From: Clostridium sp. D53t1_180928_C8
Lineage (GTDB): Bacteria; Bacillota; Clostridia; Clostridiales; Clostridiaceae
Assembly: GCF_015667795.1 (NCBI RefSeq)
Contig: NZ_JADPEL010000002.1
Coordinates: 47,212 to 111,211 of the forward strand
Length of the DNA stretch: 64,000 nt
Direction: 5' to 3'
Below are positions 26,212 to 35,735 of this stretch, piece after piece (position 1 is the first letter of the stretch; every line of letters starts with the position of its first letter). The translations under genes and the position numbers were made by a program. The notes under the pieces are model-generated. The model did not search any database and had not been told where the DNA came from. It was given only the letters and a program-made list of their open reading frames with translations.

Positions 26212-27369
26212 TTAAACTTTATCTTGAGTTGGTATAAACAATGGTATAGGAAACCATGAATTTATAACCCTATTAACCTTTTCATCTTCTAATATAAAAC
26301 TACTAAATGGACTAAAAAGTAATTGCATAGCTTTTAAATGATTTAACTCTATATCACACTTTCCATTAAAAGTATTAACATAAATCCCATCACTATTAAT
26401 AACTATTTCAACCTTCCCATACTCCTTTATATTAATAGATAGTCTTCCCTCTTGTAATTTACTATAAGAATTTTTAAACCTTAATAATAGCTCTAATGTT
26501 TCTTCATAATTAATTATATTAAATTGATAAGAACTATTTATTGTACTACCTTCCGCTATATCAAAAAGCGCTCTTATCTTTTTCCTTTCCCAAAGAGGTA
26601 ACCCAATATTAACTTCCTCAAGATTATTATAATTAATGTAATTAGCTATAACTGTTAAATATAATTCATACTCATTAACAACTAATTCACTAATATATTT
26701 TTTATCAGGAGTAACCACCATATAACCAATAAAATTATCATTATTTTCAATAGAATATATATTAAAACTCCAAGAATTCAATATATCTAAAAACATAGAC
26801 TTTTCTCTTTTAAACTTATACTGACTATTATTATAAAGATTATACGCTTTATCTAAAAACTCTATATTATTTTCTAATATCTCTTTAAATATAATCTTAT
26901 CATTAATATAATCCTTTAATTTATGTTTAACATTTTCATTGTTAATAGTAAAATATACTTCTTGTCCACAAGGTGTATATGAAAAATACTCGTATCTTTG
27001 TTTCATTCCTCCTAAGCAACTTAAATGAAATCCCTGTTTTTTCATATCTTCCAAAGCTATATTCATTAATTTTTTCATATATCCAGCTCCCCTTGAATAT
27101 GGGTGAACTGATACAGTTCCAATTCCTCCAACCTTAATCTTTTTATCTAAAACTATAATATCCATTGGAAAAACTCCTACCATAGCTTTTATCTTACCAC
27201 TCTCTTTTACAATGTAATGATTATTCATAGTATTATGTTCTTTTTTATATAGCTTTGGTAAAAGACTTGGAAAGTCAGTTTTTCCTCCTGAATAACTAAA
27301 TACATAATTAGCAAAATCAACTATCTCTTCATAGTCTGATTCTGTTCCTTTTAAAAATTCTACCTTCAT
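26212..27369 (-). CDS. Eis-like GNAT acetyltransferase
   Basis: 385 aa. N-terminal GNAT domain with the acetyl-CoA loop around VSVHPYSRGAGYMKKLM (residues about 84-100), a second GNAT-like domain in the middle (about 150-290) and a C-terminal sterol-carrier-like domain (about 290-385). This three-domain plan is that of the Eis family, where the enzyme acetylates amines, including aminoglycosides in mycobacteria. The substrate here is unknown. GGAGG precedes the ATG by 5 nt. Confidence 0.88.
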   Translation of the reverse strand: MKVEFLKGTESDYEEIVDFANYVFSYSGGKTDFPSLLPKLYKKEHNTMNNHYIVKESGKIKAMVGVFPMDIIVLDKKIKVGGIGTVSVHPYSRGAGYMKKLMNIALEDMKKQGFHLSCLGGMKQRYEYFSYTPCGQEVYFTINNENVKHKLKDYINDKIIFKEILENNIEFLDKAYNLYNNSQYKFKREKSMFLDILNSWSFNIYSIENNDNFIGYMVVTPDKKYISELVVNEYELYLTVIANYINYNNLEEVNIGLPLWERKKIRALFDIAEGSTINSSYQFNIINYEETLELLLRFKNSYSKLQEGRLSINIKEYGKVEIVINSDGIYVNTFNGKCDIELNHLKAMQLLFSPFSSFILEDEKVNRVINSWFPIPLFIPTQDKV

Positions 27370-27480
27370 AAATCCTCCTATAACATATCTAACATATATC
27401 CTATTATTAGATTATCATATTTATAAAGCTATTATATCAAGTTAATTTATTCTAATATTAATTAATATTTTACATAAAGA

Positions 27481-27528
27481 ATTAGCCTCAAGGAAAATTC
27501 AATATTTTGATTATTTCCTGAGGCTAAT
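27481..27528 (-). terminator. Terminator of the GH89 gene
   Basis: A 15-bp stem with one bulge (27481-27496 and 27514-27528), 20 nt past the stop codon. The tail on the minus strand is only moderately T-rich. Confidence 0.65.
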
Positions 27529-27547
27529 ATACTTCTTATAAAATTAT

Positions 27548-30500
27548 TTATTTCTTCTTATTTTTTCTTCCTAATAATGTTCCACCTGCAGCTAATATTC
27601 CCCCAAATACAACTGCTAAAACCGATGGTGTTCCACCTGTTTTTGGTAAACTTGAATTATTTCCTGGCTTTTGTGGTTTTTCAGATGGCTTGTTACCATT
27701 TCCATTGCCACTATTTCCGTTATTTCCGTTGTTTCCGTTGTTTCCGCCATTTCCGCTACCATTATTATCATCAGTAGCATTAGCAAGTAATCCATCAAAT
27801 GCTGTTCTTAATGCTTTTTCAGCGTTATCAACTTCTTCACTAGTAGCTTCTTCATTATTTAATATATTTTTAGCATTAACTAATTCAGCTTCTAATACAG
27901 CCCAAGTTTCACTTGTATATTTACTTGAGTCTAAGCTTTCCATCTTGTTTATTAAGTCATTTAATACATCTTTATTTGGCTTTAATCTTAACTCTAAGAA
28001 TGATCTAACTAAGTTAGTATAAGTTTCATTAACTTCTGCTTCTAAAGCATTTTCATCTGCAATTACTCCATTAGCAATAGCTAATACTCCTTGTAACTTA
28101 TCCCAAGTAGATTTTATATAGTTATTTCCATCTAAAGCATCAATTCTTTCTACTAAAGCTATTAAATATTGCTTATCACCTTTTTCGAAAGATAACATTT
28201 GCATTGCCTTACTTAATCTAGCAAATGATGCATCTATTTGCTCTTGAGTTGCATTTGAATTTAATAACAGTCCTTGCGCTTCAGCTAATGCAGCTTTAAA
28301 TTCATTTACTACTGCTGGTACAACATTTGAAAGTTCAGCTTCAGTTACTTTATTAGCTTCTTCAATAGCAATTATTAAATGAGTTTTAAATATACCATTT
28401 TCAAGCTCTGCTAACTTTTCATCAGCTTCTGCTATTAAATCTACCAATTTATTAGTAGCTGTATCTACAGATTCCTTAGTAGAATTTGCATCATTTGAAA
28501 TTGCTTTTGCTTCTAAAACAGCAGCTTCCATCTTTGCTACTAACTTTTCAGTTCCAGAATATTTATTTAGCTTATTAATAGCTTCACCAGCATTTTCAAT
28601 AAGCTTATTTAAATCTGATTTATCAATAACTAACGCTTCATCAAATTTAGCTTTTGCATTCCTTAACGCTTCAACAGCTTCATCAACTTCTACTTGAGAT
28701 GCATTTTTATTAGTTAATACTGATTTAGCAGCTTCTACTGCTGTAGTAAATTCTGCAATAGCATTTGGAGTGTTAATTCCTTCTGCATTGCTTAATGCCT
28801 CTTCAGCACCAACTATTGCAGCTTCTAATTCAGTAATATTTACTATAATAACACTTGATTTAAATGTTTCTACTTCACTATTTAATTCCTCAACTATAGT
28901 TGCAATTTCAGTAATATCACTAACATTAGCAAAATCAGCTTCTGCCTTAGCTATAGCAGCATTCAATGTATCTACAGCTTCTTGAGTATATTGACCATTT
29001 CCTGAGCCAACTACAGCATTTCCAGCACTTTCTTTTGCTATGGCTAATACAGCTTCATATTTAGCTTGTTCATCAGCAACTTCTAAATACTTATCAAATG
29101 CTACCTTTAACGAATCATAAGCTCCATCAATTTGGCTTTGTCCAACCTTAACAGTTTCATATATAGTTATGGCACTTGCCCTTTGAACTTTTAATTCTTC
29201 TATAGCACTTTCAATAACATTTCTTTGCTCTTCTGTTAATTCTACTAATCTTTCAGTATTTAAGCTATTTAATACAGCATCAACCTCATCAATTAATACA
29301 GCTAACTTAATTCTATTAATTTTAACAGCTTGCTTTCTGAAGTTTGAAACTGCAGTCTTTAACTCTTGAACTAACTCTTGAACTCTTACTGAATCTGGAT
29401 CTCTATCTAATTCAGCTTTTGCCTTTTCAATAGCTACTCCTAATGTATCCTTAGCTTCTTGTGGATAATTACCTGCCCTATCTCCAACTACAGCTGAATT
29501 GTAAATACCTTGTACAACACTTATATAGTTAACTAATGGTTGAGTTGAATCACCCTTATAAATCTTAACTTCATTTATATTAACATCATTATTTAAGAAT
29601 GTTAATTTAATATATTTAGCAATTATTCCACCATCAATTTCCTCAACATAGTTGTTATAATCTTTATCATTTTTACTTCTATCAGCAATACTAATCCAAG
29701 TTTCACCATCTTTTGAATATTCAACTTTATACTTTAACGCTTCATTTGAACTCTTTAATATTTCAATTGCTGCAATATCCTTAGTTGAACCTAAATCGAA
29801 TGTTACAACCTTATCTTCAGCTGCACTTGCTTCCCACGCTGTTTCTAAATTATTATCTTTAACATTATTTATAGATTCATTATTTACATTTGCACTTACA
29901 GTAGTTGATTCATTAATTGCAATATTATCTGGTATACTATATACATTTAATTCTGCTGCTGTAGCAAATCCACCAACACCTTCTAAAGCAACTAGTCTAA
30001 CATGAGTAGCTTGTACATTATCAAATTGTACTATTTTTTCATTTGAATTATTATCCCAATTTCCTGAAGCTACAGTCTTAAAACTTTGTCCATCAGTACT
30101 TACTTGAATTTCATATTTAGTAATATTACCATTATTGCTTCCGCTTCTAGGTAAATAGCTATACTTATTTATTGTATATTCCTTACCTAAGCTAATTGTA
30201 ATATCATGTGGTAATTCAGTAAATCCAGAACCATATTTAGTATGCCATATAGTATCCTTATTACCATCAATTGCAAAGCTTGCTAATCCTTCATTTCCTA
30301 CATTTGGATGTTCTGAACTTGCTTCAATACTCATATTTTGTTGAGGTATTTTTACAGAAGCCGTAACACCTTGATTTGGAGTAGACTTAGAATTAACCTT
30401 GATTTCAGCAAGTGCTGACCATGCTCCTTGAGCATCTCCTACTGCAGCTTTTCCGTTAAATGTTACTTTAACATCCTTAACATTATTTTTAACTGGTATA

Positions 30501-33500
30501 GTATATGATTTTTCTAAAACTTGATTATTATTAGTTTTATCTAATATAACTGTTGAATTTCCATTTGCATCTATAGCTTCTACTTTAAACTTAAATGGTA
30601 ATCCTGCTTTTTCAAATACAACTTCTACATTTTCAGCAAAGTATTCTTTTCCTAAATCAACATTTGCCCATGCATCTGGTGCACCATTTGCAGCAACCCA
30701 TAAAGTACTTGTATTTCCATCTACTAAATTAGTTAATGGCTTTCCACCTTCTGAGTTACTACCTGTTACTGATTTTCCTAATGCAACATTAACTAACTCT
30801 TCTTGTGATTGTGCTGGTCTTAATGCCTTTATTTCAGCTAAACCTGCCCAAGCTCCTGGCCATTGTCCTTGACCATTTTTACCAGTTATAGTAACTGTTA
30901 CATCTCTAATTTCTTTGTTTATTGCTATAGTATATGTCTTGTCTACCGGCTTATCATTTCCAGTCATATCTAATACAGTGCTTGTAGTTCCATCTGCATT
31001 TTCAACATCTACTTTAAATTGGAATGGTAATCCAGCTTTTTCAAATGATACTTCTAGTTTTTCAACAAATTCAGATCCTAATAAATCAACATTTATATCT
31101 GATCCTATTCCTTCACCATTTGATACCCATATAGTTCCTAAGTCACCATCAGTAACATTAGATGCAGGTTTTCCAGCTTGTTGACTTGTTGCTGTAGCTG
31201 GCTTTCCTAAAGCAATATTATCATATTCTACCTTTTCACCTTCTTCTTGACCTTGATAAACCATCATTTCTGTCATTTCAGGTACTAAAAGATTATTATC
31301 ACTATTTATTGTTAATTTTACTTGATCCGCCATTCCCTTATAGTCAATTGAAATAGTTCCTGTTATAGTTCCTTCATCTTGTCTTGCGACTTCTTTCCAT
31401 TGACCATTTTCTCTAACTTCAACCACATAGTTTATTGGGAATCCACCTGCTGCTTGGTTTGGTGCAAATGCAATTCCATCAACACTATATTCTTTTTCTA
31501 AGTCTAAAGTTAATTCTACTGGCCATGTAACTCCATTAGCCATCCAAGCTGTTCCTGTAGTACCATCAGTTAAATTAGTAGTTGGATTTCCTTCCTTACT
31601 TTCAACACTACTTGTAACAGTTTTTCCTAATGCTATATTTACTTTTTCAACTGCACTTGAAGATCCCCCTAAGAATTTCTCCATATTAGTAACAGAGAAT
31701 TCCTCCATAGCTATATTAGCTAACTTAGCTAAATCTTCACCTGAACCTTTTGTAGTATATTGGTTTTCTTCAGTTGTCTTTTCATTTGCCCATTCATATT
31801 CAACTCTATACCAATTAATACCTGGCGCTGCTTGTCCAGTTTTTAATTCATTGCTTATACCGTCAACCCACATCTCCCATCTCTTAAGATATAAATCTCC
31901 AGTTAATCCAGCCCATTGTCTATTTGAGTAATCTTTTAAACCACCGTTTTTATAATCTCCCCAAGTAGTAATAAGTGCTCTTGCGTTAAATTCAAATAAA
32001 TCCTTTGTCCAATCATCTGCCCCTTCAAGCATTGTTCTTGATTGCTCTATCCAAGTTCCAACTAAGAACTCTGGGCTTGTTGATAACACTCTTTCTTGTA
32101 ATCTTATTAAGTCTAAGAAATGTTCTGAAATTTTATCAAACTTTTCTGAATCACCAGCATTATATGCTGCAACCATTTCCTTATGATATTCTTGTGCTGA
32201 ATTTGCTAATACTTGCTTAGTTACATCTAAGAAGTCATAAACAAATGCATCACTGCCCTTCAACTCATCATAACAGCTAATAAATAATTCCATTGCTTTT
32301 TCAAGTTCTTTTTTATTATATGGAATTTTACTATGTCCCCAAGTTGATGCACTATTAATCGACATTGCCGGTCTAGCATTTATAACTGATTCTGCTGCAC
32401 CTTGATAATAGTAATCACTTTTCTTGTATGCTGTTTCTAAAAGAATTTCCCAAGCCTCAATAGCGTCTTCATTTACAGCACCATATCTTCTTTCAATATA
32501 GTTATTAACCCATTCTCTATAATTAATTGGATCTCTTGTCCATACCATATCACCAATCAATTCATAAACTATTGGACTGTTATTTATAGCTTCTGGTGTA
32601 ATACCAATTCCCTTCATATGCTCTGTATTTGCTAAAGCATCTGGAATCGAAGTTGCTACAGTTTCAACTTGTCCATCTAATCCCATTCTTCCACCAAAGT
32701 TATGAAGCATGTTCCAAACCCATGGAATATCTTGATTATCAAATCTCTTATAATCTGGATTTAAATCTGAGTTTAAGTCTAATATTAAAGCTTGTTCTTT
32801 ATTAGTTAATCCTGATAACTTAGTATTGTCTGGATTACCTTGCCAATGTTGGATAACCCAAATTGCATTATTATCATGTTCAATCATCTTATCTTGGATT
32901 GTTCCATATATCTTTGCACTATTCATTCCCCCTGTATTTCCACCTTCATGGAATGGGTCAACTGCATAGTAATCTGTAATATCTCCATAAACCTCTTTTT
33001 GTTTTTCATAGAATACGTCTGCAACTTCTTGGAAGTAATCTTTTTCTCCCTCATTTACATAAGTTTTTAACATATTAGGTCTATCAAACCCACACCAATC
33101 ACCTTGTGGTAATATTTGTGCATCTGGATTCTTACTTTGGAAATCTAGTGGAACCATTCCTGAATACCCTTGTAATACAGGTTTAATTCCTAATGTTTGC
33201 ATTCTATCATGAAGCTGTCTTCCCAGTTCGGCTCTTTCTTCAAACCAATTATCTGGTAGTGGTCCACCAAAGCTTGTCATGTTTTGCATATAGAACCAAG
33301 CAAAATAAGCCGGTCCTGAAATAAATTCTTTTACCTCTTCATCTGAATATCCAAACTCATTTAAAGTTCTTCTTAAGACTTCTTCTTGTCCAATTATATC
33401 TAACATTAAGTTAAATCCATTCATAGCTGACCAATCTAAGAAAGCCTCATATTCATTCCAATCCCAGAATGACATTGTATATGAATAAGTACAGAAATTT

Positions 33501-34420
33501 AATGAATATCTTTCTTCATATGGAGTATCAATGACTATCTTTTCTCCAACTGAAGGCATTGTTTCTGGCATATTTAAATTAGATCCCATTATAGGGTTAT
33601 ACATTACTTTTGCATAATTCTTTAAGTAATAATTAAATCCTGATGCTAATGAAACTCCATTATTACCCCTAATAACTATTTTCCCATCCGCTCCATCTTC
33701 AACTTCAAATACATCATTTCCTGTTGAAGTTGCACTTCTCATTTCAAATATGAAATTATCCTTATACTCATCACCAATTACTCTTCCAACCATATTAGTC
33801 ATTTCATTTACAGTTTTTGAATCCGCATATGATGTATCTGTAGTAAATTTATTATATTCACTTTCCCATTTTGAACCTGCAAAATCAGTAGTTTCTATTG
33901 CTGTTTCCTTTGCAACTTCATCAGATACCTTCTTACCATATAATTCAATTTCAGCTATATTTGAATTATCATTATTTGAGGAGAAAGTAACATCTATTCT
34001 TATTTTATTAACCTTTACATTTCCTGTATTATGTATATCACCATCTATTGTTGCTAGGTCATCATTTTCTTTCGCTCCAATTTTTATGAAATTTTCACCA
34101 TCTGATGATGCATATATATTGTAATGATAGTATCCTCCAATTTTGTTAAAAACCTTAATTGAAGATAAATTATATGTGGCACCTAAGTCTATCTCTACCC
34201 ATCTATAATGATTTGATGACTCCCAATAAGTTTCCTTATCTCCATCCATAGCTAAATTTACACTATGATTATTAGTGTTGCTTTTCGCTGTAATTGTAAC
34301 ACCCTTATTTATCGAATCATTCGTCCCAGCTTTTACTTCTACTGGTATTGATACTGTCAGTCCTGCAACACAAGTTACAGCTAATGCCCTTGCTATGTTT
34401 ACCTTAATCTTATTTGTCAT
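27548..34420 (-). CDS. Cell-wall-anchored GH89 alpha-N-acetylglucosaminidase
   Basis: 2290 aa. Signal peptide (about 1-31), an N-terminal CBM32-like module (about 40-165), the GH89 catalytic region (about 205-910), five more F5/8 or CBM32-like modules (about 927-1625), FIVAR-type helical repeats (about 1635-2225), a Gly/Asn linker and an LPKTG sortase signal with membrane helix and KNKKK tail. Catalytic glutamates are in DPFHEGG (about E492) and GITPEAI (about E610). They are 118 residues apart, as for E483 and E601 of C. perfringens GH89. The enzyme removes terminal alpha-1,4-GlcNAc from mucin. ATG at 34420 is 8 nt after a G-run; upstream in-frame codons run through the attenuator. Leader controlled as described at 34482-34619. 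Confidence 0.95.
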   Translation of the reverse strand: MTNKIKVNIARALAVTCVAGLTVSIPVEVKAGTNDSINKGVTITAKSNTNNHSVNLAMDGDKETYWESSNHYRWVEIDLGATYNLSSIKVFNKIGGYYHYNIYASSDGENFIKIGAKENDDLATIDGDIHNTGNVKVNKIRIDVTFSSNNDNSNIAEIELYGKKVSDEVAKETAIETTDFAGSKWESEYNKFTTDTSYADSKTVNEMTNMVGRVIGDEYKDNFIFEMRSATSTGNDVFEVEDGADGKIVIRGNNGVSLASGFNYYLKNYAKVMYNPIMGSNLNMPETMPSVGEKIVIDTPYEERYSLNFCTYSYTMSFWDWNEYEAFLDWSAMNGFNLMLDIIGQEEVLRRTLNEFGYSDEEVKEFISGPAYFAWFYMQNMTSFGGPLPDNWFEERAELGRQLHDRMQTLGIKPVLQGYSGMVPLDFQSKNPDAQILPQGDWCGFDRPNMLKTYVNEGEKDYFQEVADVFYEKQKEVYGDITDYYAVDPFHEGGNTGGMNSAKIYGTIQDKMIEHDNNAIWVIQHWQGNPDNTKLSGLTNKEQALILDLNSDLNPDYKRFDNQDIPWVWNMLHNFGGRMGLDGQVETVATSIPDALANTEHMKGIGITPEAINNSPIVYELIGDMVWTRDPINYREWVNNYIERRYGAVNEDAIEAWEILLETAYKKSDYYYQGAAESVINARPAMSINSASTWGHSKIPYNKKELEKAMELFISCYDELKGSDAFVYDFLDVTKQVLANSAQEYHKEMVAAYNAGDSEKFDKISEHFLDLIRLQERVLSTSPEFLVGTWIEQSRTMLEGADDWTKDLFEFNARALITTWGDYKNGGLKDYSNRQWAGLTGDLYLKRWEMWVDGISNELKTGQAAPGINWYRVEYEWANEKTTEENQYTTKGSGEDLAKLANIAMEEFSVTNMEKFLGGSSSAVEKVNIALGKTVTSSVESKEGNPTTNLTDGTTGTAWMANGVTWPVELTLDLEKEYSVDGIAFAPNQAAGGFPINYVVEVRENGQWKEVARQDEGTITGTISIDYKGMADQVKLTINSDNNLLVPEMTEMMVYQGQEEGEKVEYDNIALGKPATATSQQAGKPASNVTDGDLGTIWVSNGEGIGSDINVDLLGSEFVEKLEVSFEKAGLPFQFKVDVENADGTTSTVLDMTGNDKPVDKTYTIAINKEIRDVTVTITGKNGQGQWPGAWAGLAEIKALRPAQSQEELVNVALGKSVTGSNSEGGKPLTNLVDGNTSTLWVAANGAPDAWANVDLGKEYFAENVEVVFEKAGLPFKFKVEAIDANGNSTVILDKTNNNQVLEKSYTIPVKNNVKDVKVTFNGKAAVGDAQGAWSALAEIKVNSKSTPNQGVTASVKIPQQNMSIEASSEHPNVGNEGLASFAIDGNKDTIWHTKYGSGFTELPHDITISLGKEYTINKYSYLPRSGSNNGNITKYEIQVSTDGQSFKTVASGNWDNNSNEKIVQFDNVQATHVRLVALEGVGGFATAAELNVYSIPDNIAINESTTVSANVNNESINNVKDNNLETAWEASAAEDKVVTFDLGSTKDIAAIEILKSSNEALKYKVEYSKDGETWISIADRSKNDKDYNNYVEEIDGGIIAKYIKLTFLNNDVNINEVKIYKGDSTQPLVNYISVVQGIYNSAVVGDRAGNYPQEAKDTLGVAIEKAKAELDRDPDSVRVQELVQELKTAVSNFRKQAVKINRIKLAVLIDEVDAVLNSLNTERLVELTEEQRNVIESAIEELKVQRASAITIYETVKVGQSQIDGAYDSLKVAFDKYLEVADEQAKYEAVLAIAKESAGNAVVGSGNGQYTQEAVDTLNAAIAKAEADFANVSDITEIATIVEELNSEVETFKSSVIIVNITELEAAIVGAEEALSNAEGINTPNAIAEFTTAVEAAKSVLTNKNASQVEVDEAVEALRNAKAKFDEALVIDKSDLNKLIENAGEAINKLNKYSGTEKLVAKMEAAVLEAKAISNDANSTKESVDTATNKLVDLIAEADEKLAELENGIFKTHLIIAIEEANKVTEAELSNVVPAVVNEFKAALAEAQGLLLNSNATQEQIDASFARLSKAMQMLSFEKGDKQYLIALVERIDALDGNNYIKSTWDKLQGVLAIANGVIADENALEAEVNETYTNLVRSFLELRLKPNKDVLNDLINKMESLDSSKYTSETWAVLEAELVNAKNILNNEEATSEEVDNAEKALRTAFDGLLANATDDNNGSGNGGNNGNNGNNGNSGNGNGNKPSEKPQKPGNNSSLPKTGGTPSVLAVVFGGILAAGGTLLGRKNKKK

Positions 34421-34481
34421 TTTTAATCCCCCTACCAATATAGATAAGTAAAATCTTTCCATATTGCTCTGTTTTTTTGCA

Positions 34482-34523
34482 TAAAAAAAAGCTGAAAAAG
34501 GCATAATAAAACCTCTTTCAGCT
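34482..34523 (-). terminator. Attenuator terminator in the GH89 leader
   Basis: Minus strand AGCTGAAAGAGG (34512-34523) pairs with CCTTTTTCAGCT (34490-34501) and is followed by eight T. It lies between the GH89 promoter and its start codon, so transcription must read through it to express the gene. Confidence 0.88.
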
Positions 34524-34550
34524 AATGCTCATAATACACTTATGATGACA
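34521..34550 (-). promoter_or_regulatory. Candidate RAT-like antiterminator site
   Basis: A 6-bp stem (34529-34534 and 34540-34545) with a 5-nt loop. A 30-nt element around it would overlap the first 3 nt of the terminator 5' arm, the placement of ribonucleic antiterminator sites bound by BglG/LicT proteins. The match to published RAT consensus is poor. Confidence 0.4.
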
Positions 34551-34590
34551 CACTCAAATTGTTTAAAATCATTTAATATTTTATATTTAT

Positions 34591-34619
34591 ATAATAATTA
34601 GTACTTCTTTTTTTGTCAA
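34591..34619 (-). promoter_or_regulatory. Promoter of the GH89 gene
   Basis: Minus strand TTGACA (34614-34619), 17-nt spacer, TATTAT (34591-34596). It predicts a leader of about 160 nt containing the attenuator. Confidence 0.8.
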
Positions 34620-34675
34620 TACTTATTTTAAAACCTTTTCATTACATAAATTAATTTTTCATAGATTTCTATTTT

Positions 34676-35527
34676 TTAATTATATACTAAAGATATTCTA
34701 AATCTTTCAATATGCATTGTAATATATGCAACCTCATTTTCACATACTTCACAATCTAAAGTATCTCCTATTATCTTTGCAACATCCTTAGATATATTGT
34801 AAGAAAGCTTGTACTTTTCTTTTATTATATCTTTTAAATCATTTTCTATTTTTTTATTACTCATTACTCTCTCAATAGCAAATCTTATATGAATTAAAAA
34901 TCTAGTATAATCTAAAGATTGTCTATCAATATAAATTCCTAGCTTGTCCTCTACATATTCAACAATAGTGTTACTTAAATATGCGTATTTTATTGTATTA
35001 GCTAATTTACCATTATTTCTAGCTGAATGAATATGAATAGCTATAAACGCAACTTCTCCATCTGGAATTTTTACATCCACTTCTTTCTCAATTTTTCTAG
35101 CTAGTTTTGAAGCTAATTCAAATTCCCTAGAATATAGAGTCTCTACTTCATTTAAAAATGGATTAATTATCTCTTGATTATCTCTTAATCTTTTTACAGA
35201 AAACGCTAAGTGTTCTATAAGAGCTATATGTATACTTTCATTTAACTCTTCCCCTAATTCATCTTGTATTTCCCCCAATGCTTCCTCGAAAATACCTATT
35301 AACTTATTATCTACAGTTGATACTATTTCATTAAAGCTTTTTTGATTCTTATCATCTACAATTTCAAAAACTTTGCTTACATTAGTTCCTGCAGTAATTT
35401 TATCCCCAAATTTTTTACCAAAACCTATCCCCTTTTCAAATAATATTTTTTCTGCTCCCTGATCCCTAACTAATAATACGTTATTATTAATAGATCTCGT
35501 TACTGTTACAGTTTTAGTTAATTCCAT
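34676..35527 (-). CDS. BglG/LicT-family transcription antiterminator
   Basis: 283 aa. N-terminal co-antiterminator RNA-binding domain (about 1-58: MELTKTVTVTRSINNNVLLV, ILFEKGIGFGKK), then PRD1 (about 65-165, histidines in IEHLAFSVKR and AIHIHSAR) and PRD2 (about 170-280, IHIRFAIER and MHIERF). Family members bind a leader RNA hairpin and block a terminator; PTS phosphorylation of PRD histidines sets activity. ATG at 35527 follows AGGTG; an upstream frame to 35548 runs through the site. Its only plausible target here is the GH89 leader directly downstream. No PTS gene is present in the window. Confidence 0.93.
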   Translation of the reverse strand: MELTKTVTVTRSINNNVLLVRDQGAEKILFEKGIGFGKKFGDKITAGTNVSKVFEIVDDKNQKSFNEIVSTVDNKLIGIFEEALGEIQDELGEELNESIHIALIEHLAFSVKRLRDNQEIINPFLNEVETLYSREFELASKLARKIEKEVDVKIPDGEVAFIAIHIHSARNNGKLANTIKYAYLSNTIVEYVEDKLGIYIDRQSLDYTRFLIHIRFAIERVMSNKKIENDLKDIIKEKYKLSYNISKDVAKIIGDTLDCEVCENEVAYITMHIERFRISLVYN

Positions 35528-35553
35528 TATTATCACCTGTCCCTTCACGAAAA

Positions 35554-35568
35554 TGTTAACGTTATCAA
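35554..35568. promoter_or_regulatory. Candidate CcpA (cre) site
   Basis: The minus strand reads TTGATAACGTTAACA, which fits the WTGNAANCGNWNNCW cre consensus with one mismatch. It lies downstream of the promoter at 35589-35617, where CcpA binding would block elongation. Confidence 0.5.
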
Positions 35569-35588
35569 CATGTATAGACCACTTTTTA

Positions 35589-35617
35589 ATAATAAATTAA
35601 TTTTTCCTATATATCAA
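35589..35617 (-). promoter_or_regulatory. Promoter of the antiterminator gene
   Basis: Minus strand TTGATA (35612-35617), 17-nt spacer, TATTAT (35589-35594), about 60 nt before the ATG. Confidence 0.65.
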
Positions 35618-35670
35618 GCTATATTTAAATTTTCACCATAAAGTTTTCACTTATTTAACAACTTTTATAT

Positions 35671-35716
35671 AAAAAAAGCTACAGATTTAATTTAAATATT
35701 TAACTAAACCTGCAGC
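35671..35716 (-). terminator. Terminator of tyrS
   Basis: A 12-bp stem with two G-U pairs (35678-35689 and 35705-35716), followed by seven T on the minus strand. Confidence 0.87.
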
Positions 35717-35735
35717 CTAATATCTTATTATATAT

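Noticed and set aside
27577-34124. Several plus-strand open frames inside the GH89 gene
   Set aside because: They are short, lack ribosome binding sites and lie opposite continuous domain-matching coding sequence.
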